A DNA stretch of 64,000 nt from Microbacterium neungamense (GCF_024971095.1 NZ_CP069717.1:1-64000), one strand, 5' to 3'. Numbered from the stretch's first letter, positions 21,776 through 30,063 are shown. Notes: a model not told the origin generated them from the letters alone. Program-made: numbers and translations.

Positions 21776-22354
21776 CTATTCCGGGACGGAGATGTCCGCG
21801 ACCGTGGCGCCGTAGGCGCGGATGAGCGCATCGGCATCCGTGAACAGGCTGAAGCCGTGGCTGCCGGCGCCCATCGCGATGCGGCGCCCGACGATGGTCT
21901 CGTCGGCGTACACCGGCCAGTCGTGCGTGCTGCCGATCGGGACGATCGTGCCGCGCTCGTACCCGGTCGCTGCGAACGCGAGCTCGGGCTCGGGCAGGCG
22001 CAGCCTGTTCACGCCGACGACCGCGCGCAGCTTGGGCCACGAGATCGCACGCCCGCCCGGTACGAGGGCGAACAGGTACTCCCCCTCGGGTGCCGAGCTC
22101 GTCGAGGCGCGCTTCACCACGAGCGTCTTCACGATGTCGGACGGCTGCAGCCCGAGCAGGGCGGCGGCCTCGTGCAGGTTGCGCGCCGCGGGGCGCTTCA
22201 CGATCTCGATCTCGAGGCCGCGAGCGGATGCGGCGGCGCGGACGCGGGCGTGCGGGTCGGGTTCTTCGTCACGTCGACCCGCCGGCTCGCTCGATGCACC
22301 GCCCTGGTCGCCTGCGGCGACCTCGTTCGACGACCGGGAGGACGGGGAGGTCAC
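21776..22354 (-). CDS. YbaK/EbsC-family aminoacyl-tRNA deacylase-like protein
   Basis: 192 aa. The YbaK/prolyl-tRNA-deacylase domain (about 45-190) includes the substrate-binding Lys in DIVKTLVVKR and the GxHG-like GAGSHGFSLF; such proteins hydrolyse mischarged tRNA such as Cys-tRNA(Pro). The first ~40 residues are a Ser/Glu/Gly-rich tail unlike the domain. GTG start at 22354 overlaps the stop of the upstream gene (GTGA), so the two are translationally coupled. Confidence 0.88.
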   Translation of the reverse strand: MTSPSSRSSNEVAAGDQGGASSEPAGRRDEEPDPHARVRAAASARGLEIEIVKRPAARNLHEAAALLGLQPSDIVKTLVVKRASTSSAPEGEYLFALVPGGRAISWPKLRAVVGVNRLRLPEPELAFAATGYERGTIVPIGSTHDWPVYADETIVGRRIAMGAGSHGFSLFTDADALIRAYGATVADISVPE

Positions 22355-22845
22355 GCGTTCGGCGGCGAGAGCGGGTCGTCGGCGACCCAGAGCTCGTCGT
22401 CGGCGCGCAACGCCTGCCAGGCGGCGAAGACGACGCCGATGGCGGCGGCCGCACCCAGCACGATCGCGATCACCGAGCCCACGCCCGGGCCCTTCTTCTT
22501 CGGCGGCGGCGCGAACCGGTTCATGATGTCGTGGCGCTTGGCGTTCGCGACATCCCAGGCCGACAGCGCCGAGCCGACGACGCCGCCCACGGCGGGGACG
22601 ACCTTGTCGTCCACCACGTGGCGGCCGATCTTCACACCGCGGTCGACGACCGGGGCGAGACGGCGGTTGTATGCGTCCTGCACGACGGGGACCACCTGCT
22701 CGCGGTTGAGGTGACCGAGCTGGCGGCCGGCCTCCCGCGCGATGTCGGCGGCGTGGCCGACGAGCACCTGCTGCGACTCCCAGAGTCGTCTGGCCTCTTC
22801 CTGAAGCTTGCGCAGTTCCTTCTTACGCTTGCGGCTGAGGTTCAC
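22351..22845 (-). CDS. Conserved small membrane protein, DNA helicase-like annotation group
   Basis: 164 aa. Highly basic N-terminus (MNLSRKRKKELRKLQEEARR), a helical middle with no recognised domain, and one C-terminal transmembrane segment (GVGSVIAIVLGAAAAIGVVFAA, about 122-144) followed by an acidic tail. I do not recognise a function; the shape (basic amphipathic helix plus tail anchor) suggests a membrane-associated scaffold. GTG 22845 is chosen because GGGAGAGC precedes it; the frame is open further upstream. Operon with the YbaK gene. Confidence 0.7.
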   Translation of the reverse strand: MNLSRKRKKELRKLQEEARRLWESQQVLVGHAADIAREAGRQLGHLNREQVVPVVQDAYNRRLAPVVDRGVKIGRHVVDDKVVPAVGGVVGSALSAWDVANAKRHDIMNRFAPPPKKKGPGVGSVIAIVLGAAAAIGVVFAAWQALRADDELWVADDPLSPPNA

Positions 22846-22986
22846 GTTGCTCTCCCGTCGGTCGGAGTCCGTATGGGCCCATCCTGCCAGATCAGGCTGG
22901 ATGCGGGCAGTGATCTGGCGCATCCGCTGCGGGTGCGCCACAATACGCGTTCCGGCATCCGCAGCCCGTCCCCGGGCGGCCTCTGC

Positions 22987-22998
22987 GAGAATGTCAGC
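22987..22998 (+). promoter_or_regulatory. Leaderless extended -10 of the cyclophilin gene
   Basis: TGCGAGAAT, with GAGAAT at 22987-22992, ends 6 nt before ATG 22999; no ribosome-binding site is present. Confidence 0.55.
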
Positions 22999-23556
22999 AT
23001 GCCTCACGCCTCACACGTCGCAACCCTGTACACCAACCACGGTGACATCGTCATCAACCTGTTCGGCGATCACGCCCCGAACACCGTGAAGAACTTCGTC
23101 GGCCTCGCCGACGGCACCAAGGAGTGGACCGACCCCGCCACCGGCAAGCCGGGCGAGGGTCCGCTCTACAAGGACGTCATCTTCCACCGCATCATCCCGA
23201 ACTTCATGATCCAGGGCGGCGACCCGCTCGGCCAGGGCGTCGGCGGCCCCGGCTACACCTTCAACGATGAGATCCACCCCGAGCTGAACTTCAACGAGCC
23301 GTACGTGCTCGCCATGGCGAACGCGGGCCTGCGCCGCAACGCCATCACCGGCCAGGTCGAGGGCACCAACGGATCGCAGTTCTTCATCACCACCGACCCG
23401 ACCCCGTGGCTGCAGGGCAAGCACACCATCTTCGGCGAGGTCGCGGACGACGCCTCCAAGGCCGTGGTCGACGCCATCTCGGCCGTGCCCACGGGTGCCG
23501 GTGACCGCCCGATCGAGCCGGTCGTGCTGCACTCGATCGACATCGTCGCGGCCTGA
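22999..23556 (+). CDS. Peptidyl-prolyl cis-trans isomerase, cyclophilin type
   Basis: 185-aa cytoplasmic cyclophilin that speeds proline isomerization during folding. Core motifs: FHRIIPNFMIQGGDP (catalytic Arg), GTNGSQFFITT, and the Trp of PWLQGKHTIFGEV. Corresponds to the PpiA gene usually found between gyrA and crgA in Actinobacteria. Next gene (rhomboid) follows 25 bp later, likely co-transcribed. Confidence 0.95.
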   Translation: MPHASHVATLYTNHGDIVINLFGDHAPNTVKNFVGLADGTKEWTDPATGKPGEGPLYKDVIFHRIIPNFMIQGGDPLGQGVGGPGYTFNDEIHPELNFNEPYVLAMANAGLRRNAITGQVEGTNGSQFFITTDPTPWLQGKHTIFGEVADDASKAVVDAISAVPTGAGDRPIEPVVLHSIDIVAA

Positions 23557-23581
23557 TCGGCGAGAGCACGAGCCGATCCGG

Positions 23582-24457
23582 ATGACGACGCCAGAGTTCA
23601 CGAGCAACCGCGACAACTTCTGCTACCGGCATCCGGATCGGCAGAGCTTCGTGCTCTGCCAGCGGTGCCTGCGCACCATCTGCCCGGAGTGCCAGACCCA
23701 GGCCCCGGTCGGGGTGATCTGCCCCGAGTGCATGACCGAGATGCGCAGGAACCGCACCCCCGCGCAGCGCCGTGCGCAGCGGCGCTGGATCGGCGCGGTC
23801 GCGGCGGACACCCGGCCCCTGGCGACCTACGCGATCATGGCGCTGACGGCGTTCGTCGGCGCGCTGCAGCTGTTCGTCCCGGTGATCTCCGAGGTGCTCC
23901 TCTTCGCCGGGGTGTACATCCTCCCTGGCATCCCCGGCATCCCGTTCGAGCCGTGGCGGCTGCTCACCGCCATGCTGGTGCACGCGGGCATCATGCACTT
24001 CCTGCTGAACATGCTCGCACTCTGGATGATCGGCCGCAGCCTGGAGCCGATGCTGGGACGCGCGCGCTTCGTCGCGCTGTACCTCATCGGCGGTCTCGGC
24101 GGCTCGGTCGCCGTGGCCTGCTTCGACCCGCGGATCGCGACCGTCGGGGCATCCGGCGGCGTGTTCGCCCTCCTCGGCGCGCTGCTGGTGATCGGCCGGC
24201 ACATCGGCGCGGACATCCGCGGCATCCTCGTCGTGCTCGGCATCAACCTCGTGATCGGGTTCGTGCCCGGCTTCCACATCGCCTGGCAGGCCCACCTCGG
24301 CGGAGCCGCCATCGGCGCGCTGATCGGGCTCATCTACGCCCGCACCCGCCGACCCGCTCAGCGGGTCTGGCAGATCGTGCTGCTGGCCGCGCTCGTGGCC
24401 GCGCTGCTCGCCATCGCCTTCCTGGTCCCGGCGATGGTCCTCGGCATCCGGATCTGA
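23582..24457 (+). CDS. Rhomboid-family intramembrane serine protease with zinc-ribbon head
   Basis: 291 aa. N-terminal Cys/His cluster (CYRHPD, CQRC, CPEC, CPEC; residues 13-50) should bind zinc. Then a six-to-seven-helix rhomboid core: His in AGIMHFLLNMLALW, the nucleophile Ser in GASGGVFALLG and the catalytic His in WQAHLGGAAIGALIG. Cleaves transmembrane substrates; targets unknown. Located between cyclophilin and crgA, the usual actinobacterial position. Confidence 0.95.
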   Translation: MTTPEFTSNRDNFCYRHPDRQSFVLCQRCLRTICPECQTQAPVGVICPECMTEMRRNRTPAQRRAQRRWIGAVAADTRPLATYAIMALTAFVGALQLFVPVISEVLLFAGVYILPGIPGIPFEPWRLLTAMLVHAGIMHFLLNMLALWMIGRSLEPMLGRARFVALYLIGGLGGSVAVACFDPRIATVGASGGVFALLGALLVIGRHIGADIRGILVVLGINLVIGFVPGFHIAWQAHLGGAAIGALIGLIYARTRRPAQRVWQIVLLAALVAALLAIAFLVPAMVLGIRI

Positions 24458-24502
24458 CGCCGGCGCGCATCCCGCGCGCGGCCGGGCGCTCATCCCGCGA
24501 AG

Positions 24503-24548
24503 TTATCCACAGGTCTGTACACAGGTGGGGAGAATTACACACATGTGA
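24503..24548. promoter_or_regulatory. DnaA-box-bearing conserved-looking element
   Basis: A perfect DnaA box TTATCCACA (24503-24511) followed by TGTACACAGG, TGGGGAGAA and ACACACATGTG. A dense A/T-containing patch in an otherwise G+C-rich spacer. It may titrate DnaA or tie local expression to replication; no function is proven. Confidence 0.55.
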
Positions 24549-24580
24549 TTCCCCGCTCGGCATCCGCCCGGACATGCGAC

Positions 24581-24609
24581 GGCGCCCCCTCACCGCGTGA
24601 GAGGGCGCC
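24581..24609. terminator. Bidirectional hairpin between rhomboid and crgA genes
   Basis: Stem GGCGCCC/GGGCGCC extended by CTCAC/GTGAG with a CGC loop and small bulges, between convergent genes. Confidence 0.75.
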
Positions 24610-24624
24610 GCGAACGGATGCCGG

Positions 24625-24864
24625 TCAGCGCCAGCGTGTCGTCATCAGGAACCCGATCAGGGCGATGCCCAGGCCGATCGCGAGGTTCCACGCCTGGATG
24701 CCCGGGATCGGCAGCGCCTGTCCGGAGATGTAGTAGACGAGGATCCACACCAGCCCGAGGAGCATGAAGCCGACCATCACCGGCTTGAACCAGACGGCGT
24801 TGGGAGCCTCCTCGCCCTCCGCGCGCTCGACGGCGGGCTCTTCAGATCTGCGGTCTCGTGCCAT
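24625..24864 (-). CDS. crgA: Cell division protein CrgA
   Basis: 79-aa membrane protein with a hydrophilic head and two transmembrane helices (VMVGFMLLGLVWILVYYI, about 29-46, and AWNLAIGLGIALIGFLMTT, about 58-76). CrgA is an actinobacterial divisome protein that interacts with FtsZ and penicillin-binding proteins. Context (near pknB, pbpA, rodA) fits. Leaderless: -10 TAGACT (complement of 24871-24876) lies 6 nt before its ATG. Confidence 0.95.
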   Translation of the reverse strand: MARDRRSEEPAVERAEGEEAPNAVWFKPVMVGFMLLGLVWILVYYISGQALPIPGIQAWNLAIGLGIALIGFLMTTRWR

Positions 24865-24899
24865 GCCGACAGTCTAGCCATGGCGCATAGAATTCCCTC
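24865..24899. promoter_or_regulatory. Overlapping divergent leaderless promoters (crgA / sortase)
   Basis: Only 35 bp separate the two start codons. The crgA -10 (TAGACT, complement of 24871-24876) and the sortase -10 (TAGAAT, 24888-24893) each lie 6 nt from their ATG, so the -35 region of each promoter overlaps the start region of the other. Confidence 0.7.
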
Positions 24900-25655
24900 A
24901 TGACGGCAACGGCTCCCGCGCGCCCGGCGCGACGGCGGTCGAGAGCCACCGTCACCAGCGTCCTCGGTGAGCTGCTTCTGACGGCCGGCGTGCTCGTGCT
25001 GCTCTTCGTCGCCTGGCAGATGTGGATCGGCGACGTCATCATCGGCGCGCAGAACAACGAGCGCGGCACCGAGCTCACCGAGAGATGGGCCGCCGAGCCG
25101 GTACCGGAGCCGCCGCCCGTGATCGCCGACGGACCGGCGCCGGTCTACGAGCCGCCCATGCTCGAGCATCCGGACGACGCCGAGGTCTTCGCGACCATGC
25201 GCGTGCCCCGCTTCGGCGCGGACTACAACGTCCCGATCGCCGGGGGCACCACGCGGGCGCGCACCCTCGACCGGATCGGCATCGGCGTGTACACGCAGTC
25301 GAAGATGCCGGGCGAGATCGGAAACTTCTCCGTCGCCGGCCACCGCACCACGTGGGGCCGGCCGTTCCACGAGATCGACCGGCTGCGGCTGAACGACGCC
25401 ATCGTCGTGGAGACCGAGGTCGGCTGGTACACCTACCGCTTCCGCACGCTCGAGTACGTCCGCCCGGACGAGATCGAGGTGCTGCTGGACGTGCCGCAGA
25501 TGCCGGAGATGCAGACCGGCGAACGGTTCATCACGCTGACGGCATGCTCGCCGATGTACTCCCTCGCCGAGCGGATCGTCGCGTACGGGGTGTTCGAGGG
25601 CTTCCAGCCGCGGGCGGAGGGCCCGCCGGCCTCGCTGACCGAGGGGGTCTCCTGA
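24900..25655 (+). CDS. Class E sortase
   Basis: 251-aa membrane-anchored transpeptidase. N-terminal transmembrane helix (about 22-42, GELLLTAGVLVLLFVAWQMW), Pro/Glu-rich stalk, then the sortase barrel with His in SVAGHRTTWG, catalytic Cys in TLTACSPMYS and Arg in AERIVAYG. Attaches secreted proteins to the cell wall. No substrate with a sorting signal is coded in this window. Its stop overlaps the next ATG by one base (TGATG). Confidence 0.93.
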   Translation: MTATAPARPARRRSRATVTSVLGELLLTAGVLVLLFVAWQMWIGDVIIGAQNNERGTELTERWAAEPVPEPPPVIADGPAPVYEPPMLEHPDDAEVFATMRVPRFGADYNVPIAGGTTRARTLDRIGIGVYTQSKMPGEIGNFSVAGHRTTWGRPFHEIDRLRLNDAIVVETEVGWYTYRFRTLEYVRPDEIEVLLDVPQMPEMQTGERFITLTACSPMYSLAERIVAYGVFEGFQPRAEGPPASLTEGVS

Positions 25656-25810
25656 TGTACGCCGCGCTGTGGCGCCTGCTGCCCGGCCCCTGGTGGGTGC
25701 GGGTGCTGATCCTGCTGATCCTGGTGGCGCTGGTGCTGTACGCGCTGTTCTTCCACGTCTTCCCGTGGATCAGCCCGCTGATCACCCCGGCCGAGGTGGA
25801 CCTGGGATGA
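25655..25810 (+). CDS. Small single-pass membrane protein
   Basis: 51 aa, MYAALWRLLPGPWWVRVLIL followed by a long hydrophobic helix and LITPAEVDLG. Coded between sortase E and the glutamine amidotransferase with a 1-nt and a 4-nt overlap, so it is a real, translationally coupled gene. Function unknown. Confidence 0.85.
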   Translation: MYAALWRLLPGPWWVRVLILLILVALVLYALFFHVFPWISPLITPAEVDLG

Positions 25811-26409
25811 CGACGCGGGTGCTCGTGGTCGACAACCACGACAGCTTCGTGCATACCCTGATCAGCTACCTGCGGGAGCTCGGTGCGGACGTGCGGATGG
25901 TCGAGGCGGATGCCGAGGATACCCCGGCCCTGACGGCGAGCGGCGCGCTGCTCGACGGCTGCGACGCCGTGATGGTCTCCCCCGGTCCCGGCACGCCGGC
26001 GGACGCCGGGGCGTCGATCGACGTGGTGCGCCTCGCGGCGGACCGGCGGATGCCGTTGCTCGGGGTCTGCCTCGGGCACCAGGCGATCGGGGCGGCGTTC
26101 GGCGCGCCCGTCGTGCCGGCTCCCGAGCTCATGCACGGGATGGTGTCGCAGGTGGAGCACGACGGGTCCGGGCTGTTCCGCGGACTGCCGTCGCCGTTCG
26201 CCGCCGGCCGCTACCACTCGCTGGCGCTGAAGGAGGTCGACCTGCCGCCGGAGCTGCGGGTCACCGCGCGCGCCGAGCACGGCACCGTGATGGCGATCGC
26301 GCACGAGACGCTGCCGATCGCCGGGGTGCAGTTCCACCCCGAGAGCATCCTCACCGAGGGCGGGCACCGGCTGCTGGCGAACTGGCTGGAGCTCGCCGGG
26401 CGGCGCTGA
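25807..26409 (+). CDS. Glutamine amidotransferase, PabA/TrpG type
   Basis: 200-aa class I glutamine amidotransferase that releases ammonia for anthranilate or aminodeoxychorismate synthesis. Motifs: VVDNHDSFVHTL, SPGPGTP (oxyanion), nucleophile Cys in LGVCLGHQAIG, and the His-Glu pair in GVQFHPESI. A gene of this type lies between crgA and pknB in most Actinobacteria and is generally annotated PabA/TrpG; no synthase partner is adjacent, so the pathway is uncertain. Confidence 0.92.
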   Translation: MTTRVLVVDNHDSFVHTLISYLRELGADVRMVEADAEDTPALTASGALLDGCDAVMVSPGPGTPADAGASIDVVRLAADRRMPLLGVCLGHQAIGAAFGAPVVPAPELMHGMVSQVEHDGSGLFRGLPSPFAAGRYHSLALKEVDLPPELRVTARAEHGTVMAIAHETLPIAGVQFHPESILTEGGHRLLANWLELAGRR

Positions 26410-26437
26410 CCGCTCCGGCGGCGGCCGGCGGCGCCGG

Positions 26438-28252
26438 TCAGCCTGTGCCGGTGCAGTGCCGCAACTCGACCGTGGACTGGATCGGGATGTCGCCCGGGGC
26501 GAGCGACATCGATGACACGGTGTGCGGCGTGGTGGCCGGGCAGTCCGGCACCGCGACCCGCACCGGGGTGAGCGACAGGCTCTCCAGCTCCCGCGTGGCG
26601 GCCTCGAGCGTCCAGCCGGTGAGGTTCTTCAGCGTCACGCGGCCGCTGGCGACGACGAGGTTCACGACCGTGCCCGGCTCCACCTCGGCGCCGGCCTCCT
26701 CACTGGCTTCGAGGACGATCCCCTCGCCGGTGACCGGGTCGTTCTCGGGGCGCACGGTGCCGAACACCAGTCCGGCATCCTCGAGCGCCTGCTTGGCCGC
26801 CTCCTGGCTGAGCCCCTCCAGCACCGGTACCGACACCGTCTGCGCGCCGCTGGAGACGTAGACGAGGATCTCCTCGCCCTTGTTCACCGTCGCGCCGGTG
26901 CCGGGCTCGGTGCGGATGACGTGGTCCTCGTCGAAGTCCGCGCTGGGCTCGGTGCGCAGCTCCGCGTGCAGGCCGAGCTCTTCGAGCGCCTCCTCGGCGT
27001 CGTCGGAGGTCATGTTGATCAGGTTGGGCACGGTGCGCGAGGTGCTCGGCACCTCCGGCGGGCGCATGCTGAGGCTGACCACCCAGAACAGCACGGATGC
27101 CACGAGTACGGCGATGAGCGCCACACCGGCCCAGATCCATGCCACCGGCGGGCCGGACTGGGTGCGGGTCATGGTCGTGTCGGTGCTCAGCTGCCGGAGC
27201 GTGCGGGCGGTCTCCTGCGCGTGCCGCGGATTCGGTCCGTACAGCTCGCTGGTGAGCGCCCCGATCTGCTTGCGGCTCGGCTCCCGCCCGCCGACCGCGG
27301 CGTCCAGCGCGGCGCGGAAGCTCGCGGCGTCCGGGAAGCGCTGGTAGGGGTCCTTGGCGAGGGCGCGCAGCACGACGGCGTCGAGCGCGCGCGGCACCTG
27401 CTCGTTGACCTCGGTGGGCGGCACCGGGGTCTCGCTCACGTGCTGGTAGGCGACCGCCACGGCGGAGTCGCCGCGGAACGGCTGCCGGCCGGTGAGCAGC
27501 TCGAACAGCACCACGCCGGTGGAGTACAGGTCGGTGCGGGCATCGACCGGCTCGCCCTTGGCCTGCTCGGGGGAGAAGTATGCGGCGGTGCCGATGATCT
27601 GCGTGGTCTCCGCGACCGTCGACGACGAGTCCGAGACGGCGCGCGCGATGCCGAAGTCCATCACCTTCACCGCGCCGGACGGCGTGATCATCACGTTCCC
27701 GGGCTTGATGTCGCGGTGGATGACGCCGGCGCGGTGCGAGTAGTCGAGCGCCTCGAGGATGCCGTCGACGTAGCGCACGGCATCCTGCACCGGCACCGGG
27801 CCCTGCGCGATGACATCCTTCAGCAGGGTGCCGTGGACGAGCTCCATCACGATGTAGGGGAGGTCGGTGCCGGATGCCGTGCCTCCCGACCCTGAGGCCG
27901 AGCCTCCGGACCCTGAGGCCGAGCCTCCGGACCCTGAGGCCGAGCCTCCGGACCCTGAGCCCGAGCCTCCGGACCCTGAGCCCGAGCCTCCGGACCCTGA
28001 GCCCGTCGAAGGGTCCCCCGCGTCGTACACGCGCACGATCGACGGATGCGACATCCGCGACGCCGCCTGCGCCTCGAGCCGGAACCGGGTGCGGAAGGCG
28101 GTGTCGCGCGCGAGTTCCTTGTCGAGGATCTTGATCGCGACCTCGCGGCCGAGGGTCAGGTCGTAGCCGCGGTACACCTTCGCCATGCCGCCATGCCCGA
28201 TGAGCTCATCGACGCGATAGCGATCCGCGATGATGCGCGGCTCCGTGGACAC
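26438..28252 (-). CDS. pknB: Serine/threonine protein kinase PknB with PASTA repeats
   Basis: 604-aa receptor kinase controlling growth and division. Kinase domain: Gly loop IGHGGMAKV, Lys41 (VAIK), Glu60, HRDIKPGN (179-186), DFG (199-201). Transmembrane helix about 369-395, then three or four extracellular PASTA domains that bind peptidoglycan/muropeptides. Odd feature: residues 80-129, in the N-lobe just before the hinge (YIVMEL), are a Gly/Ser/Ala-rich insert (DPSTGSGSGGSGSGS...) coded by tandem repeats; kinases of this family normally have only a few residues there. GTG start; last gene of the pstP-rodA-pbpA-pknA-pknB run, 62 bp after the other kinase. Confidence 0.96.
   Translation of the reverse strand: MSTEPRIIADRYRVDELIGHGGMAKVYRGYDLTLGREVAIKILDKELARDTAFRTRFRLEAQAASRMSHPSIVRVYDAGDPSTGSGSGGSGSGSGGSGSGSGGSASGSGGSASGSGGSASGSGGTASGTDLPYIVMELVHGTLLKDVIAQGPVPVQDAVRYVDGILEALDYSHRAGVIHRDIKPGNVMITPSGAVKVMDFGIARAVSDSSSTVAETTQIIGTAAYFSPEQAKGEPVDARTDLYSTGVVLFELLTGRQPFRGDSAVAVAYQHVSETPVPPTEVNEQVPRALDAVVLRALAKDPYQRFPDAASFRAALDAAVGGREPSRKQIGALTSELYGPNPRHAQETARTLRQLSTDTTMTRTQSGPPVAWIWAGVALIAVLVASVLFWVVSLSMRPPEVPSTSRTVPNLINMTSDDAEEALEELGLHAELRTEPSADFDEDHVIRTEPGTGATVNKGEEILVYVSSGAQTVSVPVLEGLSQEAAKQALEDAGLVFGTVRPENDPVTGEGIVLEASEEAGAEVEPGTVVNLVVASGRVTLKNLTGWTLEAATRELESLSLTPVRVAVPDCPATTPHTVSSMSLAPGDIPIQSTVELRHCTGTG
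27881..28016. repeat. 21-bp tandem array plus palindromic repeat inside pknB
   Basis: About six 21-bp units of the type CCGGACCCTGAGGCCGAGCC(T) followed by a full 25-bp palindrome (27992-28016; arms GGACCCT and AGGGTCC). On the coding strand each unit reads as seven residues, GGSASGS or GGSGSGS. Confidence 0.93.
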
Positions 28253-28314
28253 GAAACGACCCCCCAGATGACGACGGCTGAACGAACTAGCTTAGGTTAC
28301 CCTTCGCCCTGACC

Positions 28315-30063
28315 CTATCCCGCACCGTTCCCGGTGCCCGGCGTGGGGACGGGGACGGCGGGCAGGATCGTCGAGGATTGGCCGGCGGCCGACATCTCCG
28401 AGGGGCGGTCGCCGCAGAACGCGCGGTAGGTGGCGGTCACCGTCTGGCCGGCGGTGCCGTCGTTGACGACGATCGGGGCCTGGCGGTCACTCGGGCCGAA
28501 GGCCCGCGTCGTGCCGCCGGCCGCGAACTGCGCGTTGGTGAGCACCACCTCGTAGGACGTGACCGTGCCGGTGCCGGACGGGCAGGAGAACGCCGACCAG
28601 CTCACGGTGGCCTGCTCGCCCTCCTGGATGGTGCCGGAGAAGCTGGGTGCCGACTGGGGCTGCCCGATCGGGACCTGCTCCGCGAACAGCGTGAGGGTGA
28701 GCTGCGTGCCCTGCTCCACGGTGCCCCGCGGCTCCACGCTCTGCACGGTGCCCACCTGCTCGGGCGTCTCTGCGGGCGTGTTCCCGGTGACGCAGGTGAC
28801 CTCCAGACCCGCGCTCTCGGCGGTCTGCTGGGCCGCGTCGCAGGTCATGCCGACCAGGCCGAGCGCGTCGACGTCCACGCGCTCCGGGTCGTCGGGCGTG
28901 GGCGACGGGGGCGGCGCGGTCGTGGTGCGCACCGGCGCCGAGCTGCGGCTGCCGGTCGGGTCGGCGCCGCTCTGACCCTGGTTCCCGAACAGAGCGAACA
29001 GGGTGCCGCCGAGCACGAGGAGCAGCAGCAGGATCAGCGCGATCAGCGGCCACGTCCACGGGCTGCGCTTCTTCTTCTCGGGCTTCTCCTCCTCGACCGG
29101 CTGCCCGGTGGGCAGCTGGGCCGTGGTCGGCATCATCCGGGTGGCCTGCTCATCGCCCACGCCGGTGAGGATGCGGGTCGCGTCGTCGGCATCCGACACG
29201 CCCGCACCCGCGATGGCGGGCACGGCGATCGCGGCGGAGTTCAGGTCGCCGCGGCGGAGCGCCTGCGCCGCGCGCGCGACCGTGGCGGCCGAGGACGGCC
29301 GGTCCGCCGGCTTCTTCGCAATCATCGCCATCACCAGGTTCTGCACCGGGATCGGCACGGTCGCCGGCAACGGCGGCGGCTGCTCGTTGATCTGCGCCAT
29401 CGCGATGGCGACCTGCGACTCGCCGGTGAACGGGCGCTTGCCGGCGAGGCATTCGTAGGCCACGATGCCGAGCGAGTAGATGTCGGTGGCGGGGGAAGCC
29501 GCGTGACCCGACGCCTGCTCGGGCGACAGGTACTGCACGGTGCCCATCACCTGGCCGGTGGCGGTCAGCGGCACCTGGTCCGCGATGCGCGCGATGCCGA
29601 AGTCGGTGATCTTGACGCGGCCGTCCGGCGTGATCAGCAGGTTGCCGGGCTTGATGTCGCGGTGCACCAGGCCGGCGGCGTGCGCGGCCTGCAGTGCGGA
29701 CGCGGTCTGCGCCACGATGTCGAGCGTCTTGTCGGCGCTCAGCGCCCCGTCGCGCTCCAGGATCGTCGACAGCGCCTCGCCGGGGACGAGCTCCATCACG
29801 AGGTAGGCGGAGCCGTTCTCCTCGCCGTAGTCGAACACGCTGGCGATGCCCTCGTGGTTCACGAGCGCGGCGTGACGGGCCTCGGCGCGGAAGCGCTCGA
29901 GGAACCCCGGGTCGCCCATGTACTCGTCCTTGAGGATCTTGATCGCGACCGTGCGGCCGATGACGTGATCCGTCGCCTCCCACACCTCGCCCATGCCGCC
30001 GATCGCGATCCGCGACTGCAGCTCGTAGCGACCACCGAACGACACACCCTGCGTCGGCCTCAT
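28315..30063 (-). CDS. Serine/threonine protein kinase (PknA-like) with PASTA-like domains
   Basis: 582-aa kinase: Gly loop IAIGGMGEV, Lys42 (VAIK), HRDIKPGN (134-141), DFG (154-156), acidic/basic juxtamembrane KPEKKKRSP, transmembrane helix about 338-360, then an extracellular part with PASTA-like (VDALGLVGMTCDAAQQTAES) and an Ig-like segment. Position between pbpA and pknB matches pknA; mycobacterial PknA lacks PASTA, so this is the longer version seen in other Actinobacteria. Start codon overlaps the pbpA stop (ATGA). Confidence 0.93.
   Translation of the reverse strand: MRPTQGVSFGGRYELQSRIAIGGMGEVWEATDHVIGRTVAIKILKDEYMGDPGFLERFRAEARHAALVNHEGIASVFDYGEENGSAYLVMELVPGEALSTILERDGALSADKTLDIVAQTASALQAAHAAGLVHRDIKPGNLLITPDGRVKITDFGIARIADQVPLTATGQVMGTVQYLSPEQASGHAASPATDIYSLGIVAYECLAGKRPFTGESQVAIAMAQINEQPPPLPATVPIPVQNLVMAMIAKKPADRPSSAATVARAAQALRRGDLNSAAIAVPAIAGAGVSDADDATRILTGVGDEQATRMMPTTAQLPTGQPVEEEKPEKKKRSPWTWPLIALILLLLLVLGGTLFALFGNQGQSGADPTGSRSSAPVRTTTAPPPSPTPDDPERVDVDALGLVGMTCDAAQQTAESAGLEVTCVTGNTPAETPEQVGTVQSVEPRGTVEQGTQLTLTLFAEQVPIGQPQSAPSFSGTIQEGEQATVSWSAFSCPSGTGTVTSYEVVLTNAQFAAGGTTRAFGPSDRQAPIVVNDGTAGQTVTATYRAFCGDRPSEMSAAGQSSTILPAVPVPTPGTGNGAG

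Noticed and set aside
27881..28016. CRISPR array
   Set aside because: Repeats are 21-bp, contiguous, with no spacers, and lie in a coding frame; no cas genes in the window.
28285..28305. Iron-box-like TTAGGTTACCC upstream of pknB
   Set aside because: Only one half-site resembles the DtxR/IdeR consensus; no inverted partner, and no iron gene nearby.
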